DNA from: TH-plancto1 sp031431195
GTDB lineage: Bacteria > Planctomycetota > Planctomycetia > Planctomycetales > Planctomycetaceae
Direction of reading: 5' to 3'
Assembly: GCA_031431195.1 (NCBI GenBank)
Contig: JANPCU010000291.1
Coordinates: 1-43,216 of the forward strand
DNA length: 43,216 nt
Shown one piece after another: positions 1-8,473 of this stretch (within the stretch, counting starts at the first letter, position 1; every line of letters starts with the position of its first letter). The notes under the pieces were generated by a model. That model saw nothing but the letters and a program-made list of their open reading frames with translations. It searched no databases and was not told where the DNA came from. The translations under genes were made by a program, and so were the position numbers.

Positions 1-2
1 GT

Positions 3-3000
3 ACTCCGGTGGTGCGGATCAACGGGAACTTCACGGAAGTTACCGGATTCACGATCGACGCCGGACGGTCTGCGGACGGCATCGCGAGTGTAAACGCCGC
101 GTTGGTTCCCCGCTCGGTGGATAGCTTTGTCGTCACGAACAACACGATCCAGAGTGCGTTCACGGCGATCAACATCAACAGCGATACGACCCCGGCAGCG
201 TCGGGACCGAGCACCATGCCGATCGCGCGCTCGCAGGGATTCAATGACAACATCGGCATCGTGGCCAACAACACGATCAATGGCACGACGGGCACCATCC
301 CGAACATCGGCGTGACCGATGGGATCCTAATCACGCAAACAGCAGGGACTGGAGCGAGTGCGCTGAATCTATCCGTTCGTAACAACACCATCACCGGACT
401 GACAGGGGAAGATATTGATGGGGACGGTGTCATCGATCCGGGCGAAGACCTGAACGGCAATGGACAGCTAGGACCGGGAGCGGGAATCATTGTCACCGCC
501 AATGCGGGGACAGAGATTCTGGCTAATGCCTCGACGGCGATTCCGTTCACGGGAATCCTAGACAACACGATCACGAACTCGGAGGCCGGAATCCTGCTGA
601 CTGCCCAAGGGGCCGGAAGTCACATTCGCCTCGACGCAGCTCGGAATACGGTGACGGGCAGCACTGATGCGGCTTCGGGTGGCATGATCATCAACGCTGT
701 GACCGGCTTGATCGATGTCGAAACTTTCTCGAACAACGTGGTGACCGGCGGACTTGGCCAGGGTATCGCGTTCACCTCGACGGCGGGCGGCGATATTGTC
801 TTCGCGGACCCCGTACCGATTGGACCGCTCCATCTGGTGGCGGACCCGGTCATTCTCAACAACACGATCACGGGCAATCGCCGTTCCGGGTTGGAGTTCA
901 CAGCCAACGGAGCGGGATCGACTGTTGTCGTGTCTGATGTCACGACCAACATCATCACAGGGAACGGCGGACCAACACTCCTGCCGACTCCGAATGACGA
1001 CCAGAGTAACGTCTTCATCAGTGCGGTCGCGGGGGGGAACGTGACCCTCGACAGTGTCGTCGGCAACACAATCACCGGAGCCACAGCGGGCGATGGAATT
1101 ACAGTGGTGTCGGACGGGGTCGGCAGCCTCGTCGATTCCGACATTGGCACGCTGGCGGGGCTGGTGAACACCATCACGGGTAACGCACAGAACGGCATCA
1201 ACGTGCTGGCCGTCAACGGTGCGACAGCTCAGGGATCGATCGTCAACAACGTGATCTCCGATAACACCCTCAACGGGATTCTCATCACCGCACTCGAGCC
1301 GGGCAGCTTTGCGGACTACAACAACGTCTTGAACGGACGAGGAATCACCGACAACATCATCAACGGGAATACAGCTGCGGGGATCTCGATTCTCGCGGAC
1401 AACACGGGAGCACTGCCGGGAGGGGGAGTCCAGGCCCGGATGCTGCGGAACACGATCTCGGGAGCCGTCGGCAATACCCAGGAGTTCGGGATTCAAGTGC
1501 TCGGACTGCGGACGGGTGATTTGAACATCGACATTGGGGATGCGAATCCGCTGAATCGCAATACGGTCACGGGGAACTCTGACGCGAACATCGTTGTCGA
1601 TCTGGCCGGAGCTTCGACGGCCGATGTGGTGATTCAGAACAACATCATCACGAATGCCCTAAATGGTCCCAGCGTCGACTTTGCTGGTGACGGTGTGGTG
1701 TTCCGCACGACCGACACGTCGCGACTGTTCAATGCTCAGGTGCTGAACAACACGATCACGGGCAATGCGGACGATGGAATCCGGGTGCTGGCGAATGCCG
1801 CGTCTCAGATTCATGCGACCGGAAATCCCGCTTTGCCGGGACTGCTCGTGACGGGGAATACGATCACCGGCAACCTGGGTGATGGGATTCAAATTCAACG
1901 GGGAGGGGATGCAATCATCCGCTCGATTCTCGGAACCGTCGGTGGAGTGGGAGTTGATCCCGTCCTCGGCAATACGATTACCGGGAATACGAACCACGGA
2001 CTCAACGTGATTACCGGTGGGGGTTCGACCCCCGCCGGAGTGTCCACCAACATCACCGTGGGACAAAACACCATTAGCGGCAACGGCACGACGACCGTGG
2101 GCAATGGGGTGAATGTGGTGACCAACGACGATTCGCAGACGAATGTGAACCTGATTTCCAATGTGATCCAGGGGCTGGGAACTCAAAACAACGGGGTCTC
2201 GGTCACGACGAACAATGCGTCGGTCTTCGGAGTGTTCGGAGGAGCCAACGCTCAGTTTGATGGCAACATCATCACCGGACACGGGGGAGATGGGATCGTG
2301 TTGACCTCCAACAACCTCTCTCAACTCGGGGTGGACATCACGGGGAACACGCAACAGACGATCATCTCGGGGAACGAAGTCAACGGAGTCTCAGTGGTTG
2401 ACCAAAGCCTGGGAGGTGTGATGGTGGTCAACATCGGCAACCCAGCGTCAGCTGGGGCGGGACCCGGTGCGGATGTGTTTCCGGATGCTCCGGATGTCGT
2501 GATCGCCCAGAATGGCAACGATGCCATCCGCGTCGCACAGATCGGGGCTGGCTCGATCAACTTGAACGTCAACAACACGCTGGCCTCGGGAAACCGAGTC
2601 ACAGGTGGGGTGAGCCGACATGGGCTCTCTTACAACTCAGACGGCCAGCTTACGGGCGGGACGGCCAATCTCACGGTCGACAACAGTACGTTTGTCGACT
2701 TTGGGGGTGACGGGATGAACTTCGACTACAACCACTTCTTCTTCAATCCGGGTGCCAATATCCTGAACGTCAATGTGACGGACAGCATCATCGGTCAGAC
2801 ACAGTTTTCTACCAACGTCGGTGACGGGGTGGACATCGAAGTCAGTGACAACGGAGCCAGCTTCAACTTCGCCAACAATACGATTCAGAACAACTTTGGC
2901 GATGGCTTCCGGATGGTGCTGCTGGCGGAAGACATGACCACAAATCTGCTCAATGTGTTTCCGGACCGGGATGGAAACGGCGATGGGACAAACGAAACGA

Positions 3001-3617
3001 CCGATCCTGACAATCCCTTCCTGCCAGGCAATCATTGGGCCGATCCCACCTTCGTCGACTTTACTTCGAACCTGAGCCTGACGAACAACCTGATTCGGTT
3101 CAATGGCTTGGACGGTGTGGATTTGGCCATCGGTGCCGGAACACGACTGGGAACGTTGGGCAATCGGGCAGTGGTGCGTGGCAACACGATGACAGGAAAC
3201 GCGAACAACGGATTCCTGACTCGGACCATCACGAACGCACTCGTGGCTCCTCCCGGGGATAGCGTGAACCGGGGTGAAAACACCGTGGACACCGTACGGC
3301 TCGACCCCATGGCCTTCCTGTTCCTGGCCTTTGGCGACAATGTCCAGCCGAACATCACGACTCAGTTGAATCCGACAGTTACGGGTGGATTCATCGTCGC
3401 TGCTGACGCGATCAAGGCCAGTGCGAATCGTGCCATCATCACGCGGTTCGATGTCAACACGAACGACCTGAATAACACGATCAACGCGGGAATCCCGGTC
3501 TCGACACTGGGTGCGTTCCTCAATGGGTGGAATGGACCGATCACCGGGACGAACAACGTACTGGGTCAGACCTTCTTCGCTCCGATCAACACTGGAAACG
3601 TGAACAACGTTCCATAA
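3..3617 (+). CDS. Giant right-handed parallel beta-helix protein, 5'-truncated by the window
   Basis: The reading frame is open to the left edge, so the true start lies outside; at least 1,200 residues remain. The protein is built from more than 20 degenerate repeats of the form NNTITGN followed by a hydrophobic/Gly stretch (for example DGI or NGI), the signature of right-handed parallel beta-helix proteins (PbH1-type repeats, as in pectate-lyase-like folds and adhesins). Around residues 133-152 there is an Asp-rich stretch (DIDGDGVIDPGED) that resembles a calcium-binding EF-hand/dockerin loop, and a second one, DRDGNGDGTN, lies about 980 residues in. No enzyme active site is recognisable. 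The C-terminus has no PEP-CTERM, sortase or autotransporter signal that I can see. It is probably secreted or surface-exposed, but the signal peptide would be outside the window. A perfect hairpin terminator follows. I am confident of the fold class and cannot assign a substrate. Confidence 0.88.
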   Translation, partial: TPVVRINGNFTEVTGFTIDAGRSADGIASVNAALVPRSVDSFVVTNNTIQSAFTAININSDTTPAASGPSTMPIARSQGFNDNIGIVANNTINGTTGTIPNIGVTDGILITQTAGTGASALNLSVRNNTITGLTGEDIDGDGVIDPGEDLNGNGQLGPGAGIIVTANAGTEILANASTAIPFTGILDNTITNSEAGILLTAQGAGSHIRLDAARNTVTGSTDAASGGMIINAVTGLIDVETFSNNVVTGGLGQGIAFTSTAGGDIVFADPVPIGPLHLVADPVILNNTITGNRRSGLEFTANGAGSTVVVSDVTTNIITGNGGPTLLPTPNDDQSNVFISAVAGGNVTLDSVVGNTITGATAGDGITVVSDGVGSLVDSDIGTLAGLVNTITGNAQNGINVLAVNGATAQGSIVNNVISDNTLNGILITALEPGSFADYNNVLNGRGITDNIINGNTAAGISILADNTGALPGGGVQARMLRNTISGAVGNTQEFGIQVLGLRTGDLNIDIGDANPLNRNTVTGNSDANIVVDLAGASTADVVIQNNIITNALNGPSVDFAGDGVVFRTTDTSRLFNAQVLNNTITGNADDGIRVLANAASQIHATGNPALPGLLVTGNTITGNLGDGIQIQRGGDAIIRSILGTVGGVGVDPVLGNTITGNTNHGLNVITGGGSTPAGVSTNITVGQNTISGNGTTTVGNGVNVVTNDDSQTNVNLISNVIQGLGTQNNGVSVTTNNASVFGVFGGANAQFDGNIITGHGGDGIVLTSNNLSQLGVDITGNTQQTIISGNEVNGVSVVDQSLGGVMVVNIGNPASAGAGPGADVFPDAPDVVIAQNGNDAIRVAQIGAGSINLNVNNTLASGNRVTGGVSRHGLSYNSDGQLTGGTANLTVDNSTFVDFGGDGMNFDYNHFFFNPGANILNVNVTDSIIGQTQFSTNVGDGVDIEVSDNGASFNFANNTIQNNFGDGFRMVLLAEDMTTNLLNVFPDRDGNGDGTNETTDPDNPFLPGNHWADPTFVDFTSNLSLTNNLIRFNGLDGVDLAIGAGTRLGTLGNRAVVRGNTMTGNANNGFLTRTITNALVAPPGDSVNRGENTVDTVRLDPMAFLFLAFGDNVQPNITTQLNPTVTGGFIVAADAIKASANRAIITRFDVNTNDLNNTINAGIPVSTLGAFLNGWNGPITGTNNVLGQTFFAPINTGNVNNVP

Positions 3618-3650
3618 GAAGTGTTGGTCGACGAAACCCGCGATGGGATC

Positions 3651-3690
3651 AAGCACGCTTCGAACTTTCGAAGCGTGCTTTTAGTTTTGA
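3651..3690 (+). terminator. Rho-independent terminator of the beta-helix gene
   Basis: Perfect 14-bp inverted repeat: AAGCACGCTTCGAA at 3651-3664 and its reverse complement at 3667-3680, with only two bases between, followed by TTAGTTTTG. It lies 34 bases after the stop codon of the beta-helix gene. Confidence 0.8.
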
Positions 3691-3952
3691 ATCGAGAGGG
3701 CCGCGGGCCGCAGCAATCGTGGTTGGAATCTCCGGGGCAACCGCCTATCGAACAGACAATGTCGTGATTGATCGACGTGCCTCATCTCACTCAGGAAACT
3801 GTGACATCCACTTCACCAGCCCCGGTTTCAAACCACAACGCGCCCGGGTCTCCCCGAACCTACACACCACCCTCCCCTCCCAACGCCAATCCGCCTGCTC
3901 CGAATTCCCACGCTTCTCCTCGCCAAGTCATGCGACATGCCACCGGGGGGAG

Positions 3953-4081
3953 TATACTTCTCGCGGGGAGCACTGAGACATTTCGTAGGACGGACGTCCT
4001 CGTCCGTCCGTGTGGAAAGCCTCGCAGAGCGACGGACGAGGACGTCCATCGTACGTCTCATTTTGGCCCGTGTGAAGTATA
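3953..4081. repeat. Family A palindromic element, copy 1
   Basis: A palindrome of about 129 bp with termini TATACTTC and GAAGTATA, subterminal TGAGAC / GTCTCA, and inner arms GGACGTCCTCGTCCGTC / GACGGACGAGGACGTCC around a 20-odd-base centre. It lies in the 850-bp gap between the beta-helix gene and cbiX. Other copies in this window are at 16084-16210, 18063-18191 (inverted), 21309-21440, 31556-31691 and 42440-42568, and there is one with a different interior at 31404-31543. All are intergenic. Short ORFs called across it arise from the palindrome and are not genes. Confidence 0.85.
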
Positions 4082-4230
4082 ATAGTGACCTGCCATGGGC
4101 TGGCCGGTGGCCCGCTGAGGCGAGCGGCCTGACTTCGCGTCCCACAAGACTTCGGAATTCTCGCGGGGCGGTTTCCACGGCCCGTTCGCCCCTGGGGAAG
4201 CCGTCGGACCTGGGCGAACGATTGCGCGAC

Positions 4231-4455
4231 GCACGTTGCCGCCCTGGCGATGGCACTCGGAACTCCCTACAGACTCCTCATCCGGGGGAGTGTGAAACGC
4301 AGGGGGCGCAGAGAGCGCCGAGGTTGAGCAGAGCAGTGACGTGAATTCGATCGGGAATCGGCCGCGCCCCCGAGAGATTCTCCGCGCCCTTTGCGTTCGA
4401 CATTTCAAGTCTGGACCCGCGCCGGCCAGAACACGTCCGCCCCCAGAATGCCCCC
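4231..4455. repeat. Family B island, partial copy (GAAACGCAG palindrome)
   Basis: This matches the left two thirds of the islands at 21239-21746 and 39836-40229: a GCGACGCAC relic of the end hairpin, then GCGATGGCACTCGGAACTCC, CTCATCCGGGGGAGTGTGAA, ACGCAG...GCGCAGAGAGCGCCGAGG, and the inverted arm TTCTCCGCGCCCTTTGCGTT. The similarity ends near CACGTCCGCCCCC, so the right end is missing. The remainder of 4082-4230 has GC-rich hairpin sequence (GGCGAGCGGCC) like that at 6653-6743, and no gene. Confidence 0.7.
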
Positions 4456-4464
4456 CTCCCCCGC

Positions 4465-4845
4465 TCAGTGGGGCGGTTCGCTCCACTGCTCGCCGAGGCG
4501 TTCAATTAACGCCTCGACCAGCAGCGGGTGCAGGCCCAGTGGCGGGCAGAGTTGAAAACGAACGCCGGGGAACTGGGTGGTGAAGTCTGTTTGAAAGCCG
4601 GTCAGGTCTTCGACGATGTGGATACCAGCGGAGAGAAAGAAAGGCGACATCCGCACATGGGTGGCCCCGCGCTCGACGCAGCGGGCCGCTCCTTGCGGGA
4701 TGGTCGGCTCGGTCAATTCGAGGTAGGCGATCTCGACGATCTCATCCGGGCGACGAGCGCGGACCGTCTCGGCGAGCCGCACCAAGTCGGCATTCGCAGC
4801 TGCACGGCGGCTGCCGTGGGCGATGAGTAGAATTGCTGAAGACAT
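4465..4845 (-). CDS. CbiX/SirB-family sirohydrochlorin chelatase, short single-domain form
   Basis: A 126-residue protein starting MSSAILLIAHGSRR. The CbiX/SirB family inserts Co2+ or Fe2+ into sirohydrochlorin, for cobalamin or siroheme. The two metal-binding histidines of the family are in place: H10 in LLIAHGSR and H76 in SAGIHIVEDL. The length matches the short archaeal-type CbiXS, which works as a homodimer, rather than the two-domain form of about 260 residues. The frame is open for 37 codons upstream, but that part translates a palindromic repeat, so the ATG at 4845 is preferred; no strong Shine-Dalgarno is seen. It is divergent from the kinase gene at 4977. No other cobalamin or siroheme gene is in the window, so the metal cannot be decided. 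Confidence 0.85.
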   Translation of the reverse strand: MSSAILLIAHGSRRAAANADLVRLAETVRARRPDEIVEIAYLELTEPTIPQGAARCVERGATHVRMSPFFLSAGIHIVEDLTGFQTDFTTQFPGVRFQLCPPLGLHPLLVEALIERLGEQWSEPPH

Positions 4846-4869
4846 CAGTTGTTCCGTAGACTGCAGGCA

Positions 4870-4948
4870 GTGGGGCAGACATTCTTGTCTGCCCTCTGGA
4901 GGCATAAAGTTCGAGACAAGCGAGGGCAGACAGGAATGTATGCCCCAC
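4870..4948. repeat. Long inverted repeat between divergent genes
   Basis: Arms of 26 bp at 4870-4895 (GTGGGGCAGACATTCTTGTC...) and 4923-4948 match at 24 of 26 positions in inverted orientation, with a 27-base loop. The repeat fills the gap between the divergent starts of cbiX and the kinase gene. The same GGCAGACAnnnnTGTCTGCC hairpin type is common in planctomycete intergenic DNA. A transcript from either promoter could form the hairpin just ahead of the coding region. Confidence 0.7.
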
Positions 4949-4976
4949 AGTGACATCGGTCGATCGGGAGAGTTTC

Positions 4977-6653
4977 ATGCCGCCAGTCGATCGCCCGTCC
5001 TCCTCGCCTGCTCCGCTGCCGGAGCGAATTGGAGATTACAAGGTCGAACGCAAGCTGGGCCAGGGAGGCATGGGGACGGTCTACCTCGGGCGGCACGAGC
5101 AGACCGGACAGCTCGTGGCGATCAAGGTTCTCCCCGCGAGCATGGCTCGCGAGGAGGGATTCGTCGCCCGCTTCGCCCGCGAGATCGAAGCGATGCAGCG
5201 CGTGACCGGCGAGAACGTGGTCCAGATGCATGAGAATGGCGAGTGGGAGGGCACCTATTATTATACGATGGAATTTGTGGATGGCGAGACCCTCACCGAC
5301 CGAATCATGCGTGAGAAGCGAATCGGCTGGCGCGAGGTGATCGAACTCGCCAGCCAAATCTGCAAGGCACTCAAGGCGGCTCACAACACGGGGATTGTGC
5401 ATCGCGACCTGAAGCCCTCGAATCTGCTGCTCGACAAACACGGCCTGTGCAAGCTCACCGATTTCGGCGTGGCGCATGTCTTCGCCGGAGACCAGCTGAC
5501 GGCCACGGGCGGGGTCATTGGCACGGTCGAGTACATGTCTCCGGAGCAAGCCCAGGGGCGGCGAGTCGACAAGCGGAGCGACATCTATTCGCTCGGGGCG
5601 GTGATGTATGTGATGCTGACCGGGCGACCGCCATTCACCGGGAAGTCGGCTCTCGACATCGCGCAGAAACATAAGTACGGCCAGTTCGACAGCCCGCGTC
5701 GCATCGTCCCCGAAATCCCGCATTGGCTCGACGAGGTCGTCTGCAAGTGCCTCGAAAAGAACCCGGACAATCGATATCCCGATGCGTATGTGCTGCAGCT
5801 GAGATTGCTGGAGATCCCAAAAAAGGTTGAGCTGACGCAGAACTCGGATTCGGGCACATTTGAGTTCGAGAACATCGACGGCCACGACGAGACGCTCGCC
5901 GCCGATGGAAAGCACTCTGACCCCGAGGCGGCGGGCGTTGCGATGCGCGAGCTGATGAAGGCACATGTCGAAAAGACCAACACGCAAACTCCCCTCGAGC
6001 GGGTCATCGACAGCACGTGGTTTTTGATCGCGGCACTCGCGGCGATCGTCGCCGGCGGAGTGTTTTGGTGGAACAACCGGCTCCCCACAGCTGAGGTTCT
6101 CATGGCTCAAGGGCAAGCCCTGATGGCCCGTGAACCGGGACCAGACTGGGAGCAGGCGAAGCGCGAGGTGTTTGATCCGCTGATCGAGAAAGACCCCCAA
6201 CGCTGGGGTCCGGAGGTCGAACCCTACCTCGACAAAATCCGGTTGTACGAACTCCGCAAGTCGCTCCTCGGTCGCCGAGGAACATGGACGACCCGAGATG
6301 CCGAGACCGATGGCGAACGACTGCTCCAGAAGGCCGTCCAGCTGCGGAGCCTGGGGCAGGACGCGGAAGCTAAACGAGTGCTACTCGGACTGTCGCAGCT
6401 GACAGAGGGCGACCCAGACGCAGCTGACCTGCATGCACTGTCCGCCGATCTACTGGGTGAACTCAACGACCAGAGCATCGGACCGGAGTCGTACAGTTTG
6501 GTCAAACGGTCCCTGGAACGGGCCGCCACGTTAAGCCAGGCGGGCCAGACCGCACGGGCTCGATCCCTGTGGCAGAGCGTGATCGACCTCTACTCCTCCG
6601 ACCCCGACGCCGCGACCTTTGTCGAACAGGCACGGCAGGGGTTGGCTCGCTAG
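4977..6653 (+). CDS. Hanks-type Ser/Thr protein kinase with one transmembrane segment
   Basis: A 558-residue protein. The kinase domain spans about residues 20-285: glycine loop LGQGGMGTVYLG (about 26-37), the VAIK lysine near 50, catalytic HRDLKPSN (H142-R-D), DFG at D162, and SPEQ in the activation segment, all intact. A linker is followed by one membrane segment at about 348-366 (WFLIAALAAIVAGGVFWW), so the kinase faces the cytoplasm and a roughly 190-residue Ala/Leu/Glu-rich helical domain lies outside. That domain looks TPR-like (repeated QARSLWQSV-type helices) and could sense or bind an envelope component. Start: the ATG at 4977 has GGGAG six bases upstream; a GTG at 4950 in the same frame lies inside the upstream repeat and is less likely. 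It is co-oriented with the PstS-like gene but separated from it by a 720-bp repeat-filled gap. Confidence 0.93.
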   Translation: MPPVDRPSSSPAPLPERIGDYKVERKLGQGGMGTVYLGRHEQTGQLVAIKVLPASMAREEGFVARFAREIEAMQRVTGENVVQMHENGEWEGTYYYTMEFVDGETLTDRIMREKRIGWREVIELASQICKALKAAHNTGIVHRDLKPSNLLLDKHGLCKLTDFGVAHVFAGDQLTATGGVIGTVEYMSPEQAQGRRVDKRSDIYSLGAVMYVMLTGRPPFTGKSALDIAQKHKYGQFDSPRRIVPEIPHWLDEVVCKCLEKNPDNRYPDAYVLQLRLLEIPKKVELTQNSDSGTFEFENIDGHDETLAADGKHSDPEAAGVAMRELMKAHVEKTNTQTPLERVIDSTWFLIAALAAIVAGGVFWWNNRLPTAEVLMAQGQALMAREPGPDWEQAKREVFDPLIEKDPQRWGPEVEPYLDKIRLYELRKSLLGRRGTWTTRDAETDGERLLQKAVQLRSLGQDAEAKRVLLGLSQLTEGDPDAADLHALSADLLGELNDQSIGPESYSLVKRSLERAATLSQAGQTARARSLWQSVIDLYSSDPDAATFVEQARQGLAR

Positions 6654-6743
6654 GCGAGCGGCCAGACTTCGCGTACCAAAAGACTTCCGAAGTCTTCCGA
6701 GACTTCCGAAGTCAGGCGGCTATGTTTCCAATGGCCGCTCGCC
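6653..6743. terminator. Inverted repeat after the kinase, possible terminator
   Basis: GGCGAGCGGCCA at 6653-6664 is the inverted copy of TGGCCGCTCGCC at 6732-6743. Between them lies a small ladder of GACTTCCGAAGTC hairpins. The repeat begins in the stop codon of the kinase gene. There is no T-run, so if it terminates transcription it may act with Rho. Similar sequence occurs at about 4115-4160. Confidence 0.45.
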
Positions 6744-6765
6744 TTAGAGCATGTGAGACTGCATG

Positions 6766-7116
6766 AGTGCGAGTCGCACTTTGCGATGGTCATCTCGCCA
6801 CAGCCCCACGGAAGAAGCCCTCAGCTGCCTGCCTTTTACAGTCAGCCAGAAGGTCAACTCCTCGTCGAGGCGGCCTCTACACCCTGAAGGGGTGAAACAT
6901 CACAGCCCGGGGTCGCGACCACAGGGAGCGCACCCTGGGAGAAGTCTCTCAGGGATGAACCCTGAAGGGGTTCTACACCGCGCGAGTGTGTACAACCCCT
7001 TCGGGGTTGGCGTTCCTCGGGCACTGTTTCCCAGGGTGCGCTCCTGCGTCGCGACCCTGGGCTATTTTGTGCAACCCCTTCGGGGTACAGACATGGCGCA
7101 AAGTGCGTCTCGCACT
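6766..7116. repeat. Family B island with ACCCTGAAGGGGT / CCCAGGGT interior
   Basis: The island is bounded by inverted hairpins: AGTGCGAGTCGCACTTTGCG at 6766 and CGCAAAGTGCGTCTCGCACT ending at 7116. The interior is a nested palindrome: CACCCTGAAGGGGTG, GGGTCGCGACC, GCGCACCCTGGG on the left, and CCCAGGGTGCGCTCC, GTCGCGACCCTGGG, AACCCCTTCGGGGT on the right. The same interior type, but not the same ends, occurs in the island at 28395-28683. No coding sequence is supported here. Confidence 0.75.
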
Positions 7117-7144
7117 CGATGCGTCTGGGTTCCCGAAACTCCTC

Positions 7145-7174
7145 TTGAGTCATCGGCAAAAACTGCCGTATACT
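7145..7174 (+). promoter_or_regulatory. Candidate sigma-70-type promoter for the PstS-like gene
   Basis: TTGAGT at 7145-7150 and TATACT at 7169-7174 are separated by 18 bases. It lies about 200 bases upstream of the PstS-like start, just outside the family B island. The resulting leader contains GAGCGAGGCGATCAC and, about 65 bases on, GATGACTCATCGCTCGC, which could pair. No Pho-box-like direct repeat is obvious. Confidence 0.4.
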
Positions 7175-7374
7175 CCGCGCGCTGGCCAAGAGTCTGTTCG
7201 CCGGAACCTCTTTGATGAGGGTTCGAGCGAGGCGATCACTGGGTCAGCAGTGCGAACGAGTGGGGTGTCAGGGGATGACTCATCGCTCGCTCAGATCAGC
7301 CGAACGGAACGGAATCAACGCCGAGTGTAGTCTCGCTGAGGAAGCGGACTCGCTCGCAATTCAGGGAGGGAAAC

Positions 7375-8358
7375 ATGCTGAAAACTGTGTTGTGCTCGAT
7401 GATGGCTTGGACACTGCTAGCGGGTGCTGCAGTGATGGCGGAAGGACAACTCGACCCGCAACTGCCCGCGTACCGCCCGATCGACAAGCTCGAAGGCAAG
7501 ATCGTGCTGCTCGGTTCCGACACGATGTCGCAAGTCGCTGCGGAGTGGAGGGACCGCTTCAAGCAGTTCTATCCGAATGTGGAGATTACGATCACCGTGA
7601 AGGGGGCTGCGAATGCGATGCCCGCTGTGATGGCTGGCGAAGCGAACATCGGCATGTTGAGCTACGAAGCGACTGCTGAAGAGATCGCCACCTTTACTAA
7701 GGCCAAGGGTTACGCCCCCAAGCTCGTTGTGCCGACGCTGGAGCGACTCGGGGTGTATGTCCACGAGTGCAATCCGATGGAGAGCCTGACGCTGGCCCAG
7801 GTCGATGCGATCTTCTCGAAGAGCCTGAAGCGGGGCGAAGCGAAAGAGATTACGACGTGGGGAGCTGCGGGAGTCAGCGGGGATCTGGCCGCAGAGAAGA
7901 TCTCCCTGCGTGGCCGCTCGGCGACCACGGGTTCTCAGGTGTTCTTCCAATCGCTCGTGCTTCAGGGCGGCGAGTTTCGGGCAGGCATGACCGAGGAGAA
8001 AGACAATCTGACTCTGGTGAAGGCGATTCAAGCGGATCCGAACGCGATCGGGTTTTCGGGCGAGATGTACCAGATCTCCGGGATCAAGGCCGTGCCAATC
8101 TCCTGGAAGGCCGGGGAAGCCGCGTACGAGATCGATTCGCTCGCGGATGAAAACGGCAGCTACCCACTTGTCCGTCCGCTGCAATTCGTGATTGACCAAG
8201 GGCCGGACAAGGAGCTTCCCGCCGCCGAACGGGAGTTCCTGAAGTATGTGTTTAGCCTCTCAGGGCAGGAAGACGTGGTGAAAGCGGGCTTCCATCCGAT
8301 CTCGGCGGCTCCCGCCAAGACGGCACTCAGTGCGGTCGGTTTGAACACCTTGAACTGA
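7375..8358 (+). CDS. PstS-like periplasmic phosphate-binding protein
   Basis: A 327-residue protein with a signal peptide (residues 1-22, ending AVMA). The mature part is a type II periplasmic binding fold of the PstS/PBP-like family: GSDTMSQVAAEW near the N-terminus (the phosphate-contacting GS(D/S)T loop), KGAANAMPAVMAGEANIG, and RSATTGSQVFF, which corresponds to the R-x-x-x-SGT phosphate-binding segment. It starts at an ATG preceded by AGGGAGG. No pstC, pstA, pstB or phoU follows, so it may serve a transporter encoded elsewhere or act as a stand-alone binding or sensing protein. The ligand is probably phosphate, but a related oxyanion is possible. Confidence 0.85.
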   Translation: MLKTVLCSMMAWTLLAGAAVMAEGQLDPQLPAYRPIDKLEGKIVLLGSDTMSQVAAEWRDRFKQFYPNVEITITVKGAANAMPAVMAGEANIGMLSYEATAEEIATFTKAKGYAPKLVVPTLERLGVYVHECNPMESLTLAQVDAIFSKSLKRGEAKEITTWGAAGVSGDLAAEKISLRGRSATTGSQVFFQSLVLQGGEFRAGMTEEKDNLTLVKAIQADPNAIGFSGEMYQISGIKAVPISWKAGEAAYEIDSLADENGSYPLVRPLQFVIDQGPDKELPAAEREFLKYVFSLSGQEDVVKAGFHPISAAPAKTALSAVGLNTLN

Positions 8359-8473
8359 CCATTGTGGAACGACGCTGTCTTCGAATGGATGGCGGTTGTC
8401 TCTCGATCAAGGCCGATCGAGACCGCCCGGTTCACTCGCTCTCATACACACATTCCTGGAAGGAGTCCTCCCC

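Noticed and set aside
558..1496. Long ORF on the minus strand inside the beta-helix gene
   Set aside because: It mirrors the Asn/Thr/Gly codons of the plus-strand repeats, has no domain, and overlaps a clear coding frame.
3937..4344. ORFs on both strands across the family A and B repeats
   Set aside because: They are translations of palindromes; the same peptides recur at every repeat copy in either orientation.
4950..4976. GTG start for the first kinase
   Set aside because: It lies next to the inverted repeat and lacks a ribosome-binding site; the ATG at 4977 has GGGAG.
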